Assembly: GCF_000224145.3 (NCBI RefSeq)
Contig: NC_020174.2
Coordinates: 894,520-958,519 of the forward strand
From: Ciona intestinalis
Taxonomy: Eukaryota; Chordata; Ascidiacea; Phlebobranchia; Cionidae
Reading direction: 5' to 3'
Length of the DNA stretch: 64,000 nucleotides
In this document: positions 10,506 through 22,348 of the stretch, piece by piece
Layout of the letters: each line of letters begins with the position of its first letter
Numbering within the stretch: the stretch's first letter is position 1
Position numbers and translations under genes: made by a program
The notes under the pieces: generated by a model
Told to the model about the DNA's origin: nothing
What the model saw: the letters and a program-made list of their open reading frames with translations, nothing else
Database searches by the model: none

Positions 10506-13500
10506 ATGGATTTCTCATCAAGTGAAGACTTTCTATCTTTGCCTGATGAGCGGTGGCCACCATTAGGTAAGATACCGAAGCAAGTCATATTTAACCTGCT
10601 GTCACGTGTGAGTTGTTTATGGAAAAAAACAAGCAGGGCCAGGATTTACTACATTCACCACATTGATAAATGAGGTTCCCTATCTTTGACAACAATGGGT
10701 GTAACTAACCCCAGATTTTACCCTGCTGTTAGGTGTCTAAACAAACAAGCTGGGGCAGGATATTGCATTTACCACATTAATGAAGCAGGTTCCCTATGTT
10801 TTACAACCATGAGTGTAACTATATTTTAGCAATCTGAATGTCATCCCAGAATTTGCTCCTTTCCATCCCTAAAATAAAAGATAAAATTAAAAACGTGATA
10901 TCTATGTCTATGCATGAAAGTTTATCTTTAATCTTCTTCTTGTACTTCTAAGGTGCTTCCTCTTCCCCTGATCTTCCCATCATGACGGAGCCAAAAAAGC
11001 AGGAAGAAAACAGAGTTGCTCAACTTGAAGAAGAGAAGGAGCATCTCACATCCTCACTCTTCTCACTTACAACTAGATTTGCTCAGGTTAGATTATTATA
11101 TATGGGTGAAGTCTTGTAGCAAAGCATACCTACGGTTTAGGCCTGAGCTTGCCCAATGTGGTGTAAATTTGTGTCACACCCAATTAGGGATGCACATTAC
11201 AGAATAATTAGGTATTCTAGGATATCCTAGAATACTTTATTTCGAATCTAGAATTTCGAATCTTTTTATATTTATAGGAAAAAATATTTTTACCCACAAA
11301 ATTCAGTTTATTGACTCTTTCATAGCAGCTTTGTTGGATCATGAGCTGTAAAATGATCAAAAATTGTACCATTGGGTAGTTTTTGCGTCATGAAACGTAT
11401 AGCAGGCTATGAAAAGACGTTACGAAACGTTTACTCTCGAAAGTCCCACAAACACAAATTTTTTTTTCAAAATTAATAAGTTTCAAAAATTGTTAATATA
11501 GTATATGAGATGATGTGTGATGACGTCATTAAACAGAATACTGAATCCTGTAATTAGATTTGAATACAAAAGGGTTCGAATCTCATGGATTCGAAATTCT
11601 GTAATGTGCATCCCTACACACAATCATTGGCATCACATTAGATTTACCTCACGTGGCATGTCCACCCTCCAATTCAAATTATGTGGTATTCACCACATTA
11701 ATCAATAAAGTTTTCGCGTTTGATGCTATGAATGTAACTGCATTTTATCAGTTTCACTCAAGATTTTGTTACAAATCACTGACTTACTTCACCATCCTTT
11801 CACAGATACAGTTTCGCCTCCACCAAATTACTGAGTCGTCCCCTGAAGAAAGAGATCATCTTCTTAAGGAATTGGAGGAGTTTGCTCACAAAGGATGTGT
11901 GGACCAACAGATCGTCAAATCACAACCATCAGAAGTAAGAAAATATAATATAGTAGGGTGGGGGAAACTGGGACACCTTTTAGGATAGGATATTTAAATA
12001 TTATGTACTCCCATCTTCTCCCACCCTACTATATTTTTATTTAGGCTAGCTATTTTCATATTAAAATTGTTTTTATTTGTTTTTTAAAACTTGTAAATAT
12101 GTACATACTTTAAATAAAATCAAACTAATTCATTGATATTCCTACTTTAGAGAGGTCACTTAAGACAAGGGGTCTTTTACTTATAATTAGTTTTGCCATT
12201 CACATTTCAAAAAACTGAAATTGTTTTGGTATATGGTGATGCAGTGTGTGGAATATTTGTATTAAACCTTAAACAGGAGTACATTAAAAGATTATTTAGA
12301 TGTTGCATTACCTAATTTGGTCATCGTCCATCAATGCTATACTTATAAATACCATAGCTTTAACATGTTTCTCTTCACCAGAACACCAGCAGCGACGAGG
12401 AGAGGAAGACAATGACTCAGGAGTTAAAAGAAAAACACGAAATAATTATCAATGAGTTGAAAGCTCAACTTAATGACTTTGAGTCCTTTGCTTTTAAACA
12501 GGTTAGTTTTAAACTAACTTAACTTGGTTTAGTTGATTCAGTTATGAATAGGCTTTCGACCCAAGTATTCTTAAGCACATTGTGTGTTTAAATGTATTGT
12601 GTTTGCTGTGTATTCAGTTTTTTTGTGTTAGGGCCATTGTGTTGTTTAATAAAGTAAAATATTCATATAACAATTTCCACCAAAGTGCTTACAAAAATTG
12701 TCGCCCAACTTCAGGGAGCAGGGAGCGTTCCCCAATCTGTCCAACTGGAGAAGCAACAAGCTTTGTTGGAGCAGTTGACCCAAAAGTTGAACTTGCAAGT
12801 AAATGAAGATGATTTTGCCCACACATCAGTGGATGACTTGAGAAACAGAGTGGACGAAGCTGTGGCTGAGGTGGGGAGAAAATCTATAACTGTTTGAATA
12901 CTTTAGTTTTGAAAATCAATGAAAAAGTTTATATATATATTTATATATACAATATATATATATAAACATAAAGTTCCAACTTTCAAATACAAATGCAAAA
13001 TTTTTGGAGGTTTTAAAAAATGTTTCTCGATACCTTAGTTTCAGTGAACAAAAAAAAAGGTTTTTACTGATTTAATTACTAGTTTTGCAGCTGTGTTTTT
13101 GTACCTAAACACTAAACAATACGCCCATGTAATTACATATGTGGCAACATGTGGTCAAAACAAAATAATGTTTTATTGATCCCCACATGTTTCACACCTA
13201 TAATCACCATGCGATGCACAAGTATTGATTTTGGCCCATCAATAATTTATGGAACTCCAACCCTTGTTTATTATTACTGTGATAAGTATGGGATCTAGTA
13301 TTTGATAGTAGCCAGGGGTGTATCCGGGTATTTAAAAAAGAGCGTCTGCAAGTTTTTGCCTGGAAAATGAATGTGTATAAAACGTAACAAGTTGGATAAA
13401 AACATACCTTGACTAACATGAATAATAATGCACATAATAGGAAACACCTAACGTTAATATGACTGATTCACTATTTTTTAAGAGAAGAGGTTCTAATTTT

Positions 13501-16500
13501 ACAACAAAAAAAGCAAAAAAATAGATATAATTTTTAATTGTTAGTTTTTTAAATAATATCGAAAGGGGGGTCTGGACTTCTGTAACAATGTAACCCCACA
13601 ATAAAAAATATTAAAATCATAGCTCTTATCACTTTTGGTCGCCATAAGCACTACAGTGACTGCACTATAATAATATGAATGTATTTCAAACCTACAGATA
13701 GTAAACCCTGCCAAGATCAAAGGGAGATTGGTTGACCATCTTCAAACACAGATTCAAGATCTTGAGCGATTTGTTGAATTCTTACAAGAAGCTGAAGGTA
13801 AATTTAACTATCAATATAATATGTATAACATCAGATATATTGCTTTTATGCTATATGGGTGACGTCCTTTAGAGAAGCATGCCATGAAACGTAAGATTTA
13901 GACCAGAGTTGGTCCATTACCCTAACATTGTATATGCATATTACATTCTAAATCGGAGAGGTCCTTAAGCGAGCTGCACTAGGGGACCTGGGATTTAAGC
14001 CAGAGTTGGGCCATTACCCCAACATTGTATATGCACAATATAATATTTTATATGGGTGAAGTCCTACAGTGAGCACACCAGAGACCTGAGATTAAGGCCA
14101 CAACTGGCCCATAACCTTGATATCCAAGGTGCTACAAAATTGACAGATGCTACAAACTTATTTATTTTATTTAGATGAGAAATCCTCTGGTTCAGTGCCC
14201 AACCCCACTACTGGTAATAAAACGTCAGATCGGAAAAAATCTGAACGTCGGCAAGCGATGGTGTTGGTTAGAAGGGCTATGGCTATTATACAGGTTGCTA
14301 TTTTCACCATTTCACAATCTGTAATGTTCATTCTAATATGCCTGACAGAAGCAACATATGTAATGTTTATATTACAGACTATTTCACATATTTCACTGTG
14401 TTTATATTTTAAACTCTTTTATATAGGTCACTGTTTATGTTTGTATATTATCTGCTATACATTTTTACTGTATGTAAATTAGTATATTACTATGTTTTGT
14501 ATATTATACCAGGATAACTAAATGCTACAACATTACTATAACTAAATATATTACAGTGTAAAAAAGCTAAAAAGGTATATATTGAAAAAAACAAGAAATA
14601 CTAAAAATATTAAACTGAAAAGCTGTTGAACAACAATAAAAATTCTGTTCAATACGATTTTAAATTATCTATAAAATGGCTGTTGAATTGCAGGTTTTGT
14701 CAGTCAATATATAATGTTACCACAAATTCACTATAATGTTACACAACTTTAACTAAGCATTATAATTATATTGTTACCTAACAATTGGCTTTGTTATATA
14801 ATAATAGCGCCGGTTGCTTTGGTGCCAACGTAATTAATTAAATTAAACCCCAAACATGTTAACTACACTTGTAGCTAACAAAAGCTGATTTTTTGTGGGT
14901 AAATAAAGTTTCCAATAAGATTGCTCGTCATTATTTTGTTGGAAGTTTTTAATATTAGTTTATAATTAAATTTATCAGGCGGAAAAAAAGTAACTTTAAA
15001 CTCATGAAATGCATCAAACATATGTTAATGTTACTATCTCTATTCCTCCATATTGCTTCCTATTTTAAAAAATTCAAATATTGTGGCAACAATATCAAGT
15101 TAAACCCTTAAATATTGTGTTGTCAGTAGCTTTCTGCTTATAATATATAAAGGTTATTGTTACTATCTTTATTCACCCATATAAATATATATATAGAAAG
15201 AGAAGATATTATAAGCTGCTAGATATTATATTATAAGCAGAATATATATATATATGTTAAAGGTATGCCATTTGTTGAAACTGGAAATAGCATGGTCTAT
15301 ATAAGAGCACCTAAGTGTCCTTCACACTTTCATGTTCTAATCCATCACAATAAGTATTGTTGTGTAACAATCACGACACATTATGACCCCACAAGAGCAG
15401 CAGACATCCAGGCAATAGATACCCAGCATTTTTGATGTTGTTTTTTTTTGAGAAAAGTTTTTTAAACAAAGGCTTAACACTGATAAATTAACGGATTCAT
15501 ATAAAAATATCTGAATGCCAGAGTGTAAAAATACTCACTAACATAAGTGGCTGCAATAAGAATAAATACCCACAATAATACTCAGTTCTTCCAACCACTA
15601 CTCACAAATACATTTGTAGACTACCCAATGCGGACTGGGCAAAAATATACCATTTTTGCTGTGTGGTTTTAAATGTGTTTTATCTTTTGTTATAACTTAT
15701 AAAAAAAGAGACAAAACACTTATATGGTTATAATAAGCGCAAATATCACCTCCTTATAAATTAAGTTTGTCCCCCCACTCCTCACAAATATATTCGCAGA
15801 TGTTCTCGATCGCACAGTTTGGTTGTGGAGGCCGCCCACAGCCCGAAGAAACAATAGTGGACACAAAATCATTGATCGATAATTTAAAACGAGCTGTCAA
15901 TCATGTCCGGTGAGGTCCATATCATGTGAATATTGGTATTGATTTGTATGTTAGCATAGTATTCATGTATTGATGAATTATTAAGTAAAAAGGTTTCGCT
16001 GTGGTAATATTTTTATGCCACTGTTTGAAGGTTTGGTTCCTTTAAAAAGTTATTTTTGCCTTAAATTTCCTCTACAGTTTCTATGGAAAATTTATCTTAG
16101 ATTGGTGTTTATTACTGTTACTCTTTTCCTTGCATTTATAAAAGTTAAATATTCACCATTAGTGGATGGTGTTATTGTAGTAATAACTTTGTATTCTTTA
16201 GTTCAGTGTAGTTTTGTAGTAATAATTTTTCTCATTTCATATTTTTTATCACATATATTATTTCTGTAGATCCATGGCAGCCAATCAGGCACGTGTATGC
16301 GACGGAGAATCAGAGACTGAGACATCTAGTGTCTCAAGTTACGAGGACGACACGGATCGCTTGAATCTTGTCACGGATGAGTTAACACAGGTAGGAGAAG
16401 ATTTTTGTTCAAACTTAAAATAAGGGATGGCTTTAAAAACATTTTCAATAAATTGGCTGCCGTTGGATGTAGGATTTATTGGTATGTGGTTATAAGGGAG

Positions 16501-19500
16501 ATAACACTAGGAATTTTTGAATTTTTGTACTGAATCACAACTTTGAATTAGTTGTGGTTTAGTACTAAAATTTTTAATGCTTAAATCTTTTTAACATAAT
16601 GAAGTTTAAGATTAGTGTGAAGTTATTACTCTGTTGTTTAAAATAGCATTTAAATCAAGTTTTAAGTTCTAGCAAAATATCCTGTAACCAGTGGCGCAGC
16701 CTGAAAAAATAAGGGGGGTGGGTTAATTTTTTTTAATTAATTTCTTGGGGGGGTTTAAGAGGGGGGGGTCGCGACATCCTAAACCCCCCCTGGCTGCGCC
16801 ACTGCCTGTAACCATTATAATGTGAATCCTAACAACAATGCAATTAAAACCCATATTTTACTACAGCTTGTACGAGGTGAATTATACGCAGCTATCATTG
16901 ATATATTGGGCAATGGTTTAGTACATGATGCAATAGGTGGGCATGGATCATCACTTATATCTCCTATATCATGTTTACTACCAAGAAGTATGGACACCAA
17001 ATATGCTTCACGTGAGTGTTTTGTTAATTTTGTATGTAAAAGCACAGGTTCTCTAACTAATACATTGCTGTCGTCCAGTAATTACTCCACACAAACATAA
17101 ATAAAACCAGAATCTGCCCAAATATTTTTAGACAATATCACATTAACTCTATGTACTAACCCCTTAATATATGGTTTAGTAATGCCATATATACACATAT
17201 GATAGATATATATATATTATATATAGTAGGGTGGGGGAAGATGGGACACCTTTTCGTTTAGTTTTCTCTTTCCATTTGGTTAGTAAACAAAAAACATTCA
17301 ATGAATTATAAAACCGTATCTTCACGACTTCCACAAACCGTTGTTAATTGTTTAAAACACGATCAGGATATTTGGATATGGTGTCCCATCTTTCCCCACT
17401 CTACTATATATAAATATGACCTTCATTTTATAAGTTTCGGTTTAAAAAACTAAAACTGTTTAATGTGATGTAAAAAAGTTAAAATGTCTGAAATGTGAGT
17501 CATATCTTGAATATGGGCTATTTTGACTTTTGTTTATAAGTGAGCAATTGTCTAACCAGAAAATCCCTGTTTTATACCCCCCTTACTAATTGACCATCCT
17601 TATTTAAACCAATACAACCAACAATACCCATATTCTGTTCACTCTGCTACCAGGCATAGTATAAATAATATATTAGTGGCTCATCTGGTATAAAAACGTA
17701 GTGTATATCCAACGTTTGTCTGCCATATGGCGGGAATCTTTTCCCTGATGAAGTCTCATCGTATGGCAAACGAAACGTTAGATATACACTACGTTTTTAT
17801 ACCAGATGAGCCACAACCACTAACATATGATAACCCATATCATCCCCCACAGAACCCATGCATCCTTGGGAATTATTCCTTGAATATTACGAGGTAAAGA
17901 ACGGACCAGAGTTCGCTCGCTCCCCGAGTCGAATGTTGTCGCGGTCGTTCAACCTTGACGACCTCGTTGCTAGCGGCGACACGTCCAGATCAAAAATGTG
18001 AGAACGGTTTTTAAAAATATTGCAAAATTAGGATGGAGTTTGATTTTACTAAAATGAATTTATTTACTGAAAACGATTTTTATTATTAGATCAAAGTATT
18101 GATGGTAATTGAAAGGCATATATGAGCAAAACACTAATTATCAACTGCTCAAACAACCCACTGATTGTTTGTAAAAATTTTCAGCCGTAGAAAAAATAAA
18201 AAACACAAACTTTTATTAAACTTATCTGAGTTTATTACTTTTATTATATTTTTGTATGATTTCTATTTTACCAGTGCGAAGCATTCTCTCCTTGAAGCAA
18301 TCCACCTAGTGGTTAAAGATCACGACCCTCTTAAACGAGGATACGATGCCATGTTTAAAGGTTAGTTGGGTATTTTATATAAATAATGTATATTGTGATT
18401 CTATATAGTGTATATTATTGGGTGGTGATTCTGTATAATGTATATTATTGGGTGGTGATTCTATATAGTGTATATTATTGGGTGGTGATTTTATATAATG
18501 TATATTATTGGGTGGTGATTTTCTATATAATGTATATTATTGGGTGGTGATTTTATATAATGTATATTATTGGGTGGTGATTTTATATAATGTATATTAT
18601 TGGGTGGTGATTTGTGTATAATGTATATTATTGGGTGGTGATTCCTGNNNNNNNNNNNNNNNNNNNNNNNNNNNNNNNNNNNNNNNNNNNNNNNNNNNNN
18701 NNNNNNNNNNNNNNNNNNNNNNNNNNNNNNNNNNNNNNNNNNNNNNNNNNNNNNNNNNNNNNNNNNNNNNNNGTGATTCTATATAATGTATATATGGGGT
18801 GGTGATTGTATATAATGTATAATGGGGTGGTGATTGTATTTAATGTATATTATTGGGTGGTGATTCTATATAATGTATATTATTGGGTGGTGATTGTATA
18901 TAATGTATAATGGGGTGGTGATTGTATTTAATGTATATTATTGGGTGGTGATTCTATATAATGTATATTATTGGGTGGTGATTGTATATAATGTATAATG
19001 GGGTGGTGATTGTATTTAATGTATATTAGCATTTATCGGGTGATTGTTTCCTGTTCATATTTGCCACTGCTTATCTACCTTATTATAAACAGACTTTTTT
19101 GATAAATGTTGTACTGGTTATTTCATGGATTATATATCAAGATATTTTTATTAAGGTGACTCTTACTCCTTAGATGCAAGACACTGCTTACTAATCTTAT
19201 AAACAGGGCTACCCTACTGTCCATATTTCTAGGATTTTTTTGATAAATGTTTGTTCATTTTTAGGGGAAAATGATGGTTTTTCAGTTGTGAACACCTGTT
19301 TCAAAAGTTGGGTGACAAGACAAATCTCCCCATGCACTCCTAATGCCTCTAGTGGTAGCTCTGCTTATAAGGGTTGGGACAAGTAATGTGTTGGGGATAT
19401 TTATCTTTTAAATTATATTTAACTTTCCACAGCATTGATATGCCTTGGTTTAAATGCTGGTCGCTTATCAAGATGGATTCGTCTCATTTCCCGAGTCCCA

Positions 19501-19656
19501 AGCATCATATCAAAACATTACAGTGATGCCAGTTATGTTGCACGCACTGGTATGGAAGGGATGGTAACAGTGTTGACCAAACTTGACACAATCGCATTTG
19601 ACCTGCCAGTAGACGTCGCTGTTAGACCGTTCAAAAATATGCGCGATGCTTTTTAG
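10506..19656 (+). CDS. RUNDC1: RUN domain-containing protein 1 (13 exons)
   Basis: Exons: 10506-10566, 10953-11086, 11806-11934, 12382-12501, 12715-12870, 13698-13797, 14175-14293, 15800-15909, 16270-16390, 16867-17011, 17853-17997, 18275-18360, 19433-19656. All junctions are GT-AG and in phase, giving 549 residues (human about 613). The middle is coiled coil (for example QIQDLERFVEFLQEAE). The last four exons form the RUN domain, about residues 351-549. Blocks matching remembered human RUNDC1 include TRFAQIQFRLHQ, DELRNRVDEAVAEIVNPAKI (here DDLRNRV), FSIAQFGC, MHPWELFLEYYE, LLEAIHLVVKDHDPLKR and the extreme C-terminus LPVDVAVRPFKNMRDAF. RUN domains often bind Rab/Rap-type GTPases; the role of RUNDC1 itself is poorly defined. 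The acidic vertebrate N-terminus is much shorter here. The exon 1 start is the least certain point. Introns carry several repeats and one assembly gap. Confidence 0.9.
11093..11180 (+). repeat. Dispersed short repeat, GGGTGAAGTC type
   Basis: Starts ATATGGGTGAAGTCTTGTAG and continues through GCCTGAGCTTGCCCAATGTG. It belongs to a family also seen at 13846, 19672, 22660, 39757 and 40425. It looks SINE-like, but I could not define a head. Confidence 0.55.
11185..11616. mobile_element. hAT-like non-autonomous element, 432 bp
   Basis: Terminal inverted repeats TAGGGATGCACATTACAGAA and its complement bound an AT-rich interior with TTCGAATC subrepeats. Flanking 8-mers CACCCAAT and CACACAAT differ at one base, as in an ageing 8-bp duplication. 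It lies in RUNDC1 intron 2. Confidence 0.8.
11949..12034 (-). mobile_element. Miniature inverted-repeat element, deleted to 85 bp
   Basis: Both termini are intact but nearly all of the interior is gone, leaving an almost pure hairpin in RUNDC1 intron 3, just after exon 3. Confidence 0.8.
13846..14135 (+). repeat. Three tandem GGGTGAAGTC-type repeats
   Basis: Related units start near 13850, 13945 and 14040. They share a GTCC-TTAG or GTCC-TACAG start and CCAGAGTTGG-CCATTACC-CAACATTGTATATGCA. They fill RUNDC1 intron 6 between exons 6 and 7. Confidence 0.6.
16689..16804. mobile_element. hAT-like miniature element, 116 bp
   Basis: Inverted termini CAGTGGCGCAGCC and GGCTGCGCCACTG are flanked by a perfect 8-bp duplication CCTGTAAC (16681-16688 and 16805-16812). 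The interior is G-rich on one side and C-rich on the other. It lies in RUNDC1 intron 9. The intact duplication suggests a fairly recent insertion. Confidence 0.88.
17222..17409 (-). mobile_element. Miniature inverted-repeat element, complete
   Basis: Well-preserved copy in RUNDC1 intron 10, flanked on both sides by TA-rich sequence (ATATATAG and CTATATATA). Confidence 0.85.
17676..17814. mobile_element. Foldback element with 42-bp inverted arms
   Basis: The arms begin GTGGCTCATCTGGTATAAAA and match over about 42 bp with one mismatch. They then continue as a gapped pairing through GCCATA and TATGGC. The loop holds CCCTGATGAAG and CGAAACG. I see no target duplication. It lies in RUNDC1 intron 10, before exon 11. 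The family is unknown to me. Confidence 0.7.
18390..19030 (+). repeat. 30-bp minisatellite, TATA-rich, in RUNDC1 last intron
   Basis: About twenty copies of a unit reading GTGATTCTATATAATGTATA plus TTATTGGGTG, with variant units that lose bases after ATGTATA. The array is interrupted by an assembly gap, so its true copy number is unknown. Confidence 0.95.
18648..18772. other. Assembly gap (125 N)
   Basis: A run of N inside the 30-bp minisatellite, almost certainly an assembly failure on the tandem repeat. Confidence 0.99.
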
Positions 19657-21328
19657 GGTGGTTTGTTTTTTGTTCTATATGGGTGAGGTTATAGGACAAG
19701 GCCTGCCAGCGAACTGGTTTATATTATGGTAAAGTCAAAAATAACATGGCTACAAACTTTTTTTTTACATCCTTTTTACTTTAAACACTTATTAAACACA
19801 TTAGGAAAAGCATTAAATAATGTCATAAACTTTTTTATTTTAATAAAACACGGATGTGCTTACAAATTTAGTATAACTCTCCACCATTTAAATGCATTTT
19901 ATTTTGGCCAGATTTATTTAAATTCTTGTTGCCAGGCACAGGCAAGGTACATTCTGCATTCTATATTTTGGGCTCATTCACAGTAAAACACCACTCAAAA
20001 CAAATACCTATATTTTCACACCTAATGTATCATATGAATATGACACTTTTTAGAGTGTTACGTACTTTCAGATAGGTGATTAAATAGAAGGGAATAACAA
20101 AGGCACAATTGCAAAATTAATTCGATAGAAAAAATCATTAAAAAAAAAGAGTCTATAAAACACCACACATATGACTGACAATGAAAATATGGTGCAATCA
20201 ATTTAAATTAGTTGAATGGTGGGTATAAATAATACCAGCCATATAACAATGTTATCCCATGTGTACGTATTGCCAAATCTGAAATGGTCTGTAGTTACAC
20301 ATGCCTTGCTTATGTTCTGTATACTGCATCGTGTATAGATAACTTATTTGTTTGTTTTTATGCTCAAACAAAAACTTTAAGTGTATTGAAACAATTTGAA
20401 TGTGGTTGTGGTAATTGCGATTCAAAGCCTAGGTTTTATTTAAATTACTTTGTTTTCCTAATTAACTTATACTTCCAAAAGCTCTGAACTTAAAACTATG
20501 CCCCTGGTTTTAAAAAAAATAATGTATTCGATTGGGTGATTCTGTTATCCAATCAAATGATTGAAGTTAATATTTTTAACCAACCACAAATCTTGTATGG
20601 TTCACGCCCACTTTTTAGCAGCCAATCAAAATGTTTGAATGCTTCAATAGAACTTGCCCTAACTTTGCACCAAATGTTCCAGTTATTTTGAACGTATTTT
20701 TGCACAGAATATTTTCCTACCTTTGTATAAAAGCACATGCCCTAAAATGTACAAAAATCTCTTCAGAAAACTTCCAAAAACTATTTAAAACAAAAGTTAA
20801 CATAAATTAACATAGAATCTTAACATGTTCATAGACATTAGGACCACCCACACTCATATTTTTATAGTTTTTATTCGCTTTATGTTTCCTCGTGTTTTTA
20901 TCAATGTAACTTACTCACATATATTGTTGTATATAAGTTTATAAACAGGTAAAGGTACGAATAATAGAAATAGCATTGTATATATTATCATATCTATGTT
21001 GGTGCAAATTGAATGTGCATTATAGCCCATTATCCGAATACATTTCGTGCAATACTTTACTCCAGCACTTCGTAACGCAACTTTTCAATCTTTTCAATTT
21101 CCAAATCCCAATTTCAACTCAAAAAATCATTTTCCAATTTTTCCTGTTATTGTAAAGTTGTTGGATTTTGTTCAAACTGTTAATTTTGTTCCTTAGTCGT
21201 CTCTTCTTCACTCGTTTGTGACGTCATTTTTTTGTGACGTATTTTGCATTAGTCTTCAATACAGGTGGTGATATCGATATGACGTAATGTGCTGTCCGTC
21301 ACGTATTTACTGGGTCTGCGCATTAGAC

Positions 21329-21529
21329 GTATAGTAGGATGGGGGAAGATTGGACACCTTTTCATTCTATTTTCTCGTACATTTTGGTAGTGAACAAAGA
21401 ACAATCAAAGGATTATAAAACCTTGTCCTCGCGACTTTCATAAACCGTAGTTAATTGTTTAAAACACGACCAGGATATTGATATATTTTGTGCTAAAGGT
21501 GTCTCATCTTCCCTCACCCCACTATATAT
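21329..21529 (-). mobile_element. Miniature inverted-repeat element, complete
   Basis: Both ends are intact, with TA-rich flanks. It lies about 820 bp upstream of the cyclophilin start. Confidence 0.85.
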
Positions 21530-21544
21530 AACAAAATATTTACT

Positions 21545-21665
21545 GGCAGTTGCCCCAACCCAGTGTTACCGTATGGCGTTGGGTTGTCTTGGTTAGCCAT
21601 ACACCAAAAAAGTCAAATATTAGTTACCCACAACTATTTATATGCTTGGTGACTCGTAAGCGGGC
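21545..21665 (+). mobile_element. SINE body fragment, worn
   Basis: Retains GTTGCCCCAACCCAGTG and GGTGACTCGTAAGCGGGCA. The head and tail are lost. Confidence 0.5.
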
Positions 21666-22094
21666 ATGACATAAACGTTACTGTTATTTTTAGTTCGAGT
21701 ACGAAAGCGATAATCAAGATAATTAAACCAGAGATAAGAAGGGAAATTCGCAACGAAATAAGAGTCATTAAAAACATAGGTAAAAACTGCTCAATGAAAA
21801 GTTCCAAATAAAAAAATTAGGATTAAACAGTCACGTGGCTCTATGATGCGTGACCGGTTAAGTACGTCATAGTTGCGATACTTCAAAAATCGATACTTTT
21901 TCGTATACGACACATTCAACATTGTTTCCAAGTGTTACGTGTAAGAGATTATTTTATTAATTGAATAACAACAGCGTCAACCAATGGGAAGCCAACACAC
22001 CGAGTTATTGAACGACGATTTATTGAAGGGTTAGATCAGCGATTTTGTTCCAGTTAGTACCAGAGTCGAGCGAAAATCCGATGAATAAACGCAT

Positions 22095-22160
22095 TTATTA
22101 CTATGGTGCCAGGGCAACAACAGTCTTTATAACACAGGTGTTTTGTTTGATACACCGTTT
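22095..22160 (-). mobile_element. SINE tail fragment
   Basis: Reverse complement of the tail (AACAACAGTCTTTATAACAC, GGTGTTTTGTTTGATACACC). It produces a spurious short open frame at 22045-22239. Confidence 0.6.
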
Positions 22161-22348
22161 GCATGCATTAGCAACCACATTTGTAACTTTGTCAGTGATG
22201 TTTTTAGGGTGTTATGTAGCAGTCTTTACATATATTTGAAATAAATTCGCAGCAGAATTTGTGTAAGATTTCGGGTGTGAACCATGGAACATTTTACGTT
22301 GACAGACAGATAATTAGGAAATAACGTTTTACAACTAACACTAAAAAT

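Larger units (their letters stand above)
19657..22348. other. Intergenic stretch after RUNDC1
   Basis: Begins with the RUNDC1 3' region. I recognise no gene. It holds a GGGTGAAGTC-type repeat (19672-19745), one complete miniature element (21329-21529) and worn SINE pieces. The 67-codon open frame at 20284-20487 has no recognisable similarity or splice context. Confidence 0.6.

Noticed and set aside
17733-17790. Hammerhead ribozyme: CTGATGA followed by CGAAAC in the foldback element
   Set aside because: The bases between the two words do not form a stem II next to them (AGTC opposite AAAC), and the sequence before CTGATGA does not pair with that after the would-be cleavage site. The words are explained by the inverted-repeat arms.
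22045-22239. 64-codon open frame before the cyclophilin
   Set aside because: Part of it is a reverse SINE tail (GGTGTTTTGTTTGATACACC), and it is not in phase with the cyclophilin exons.
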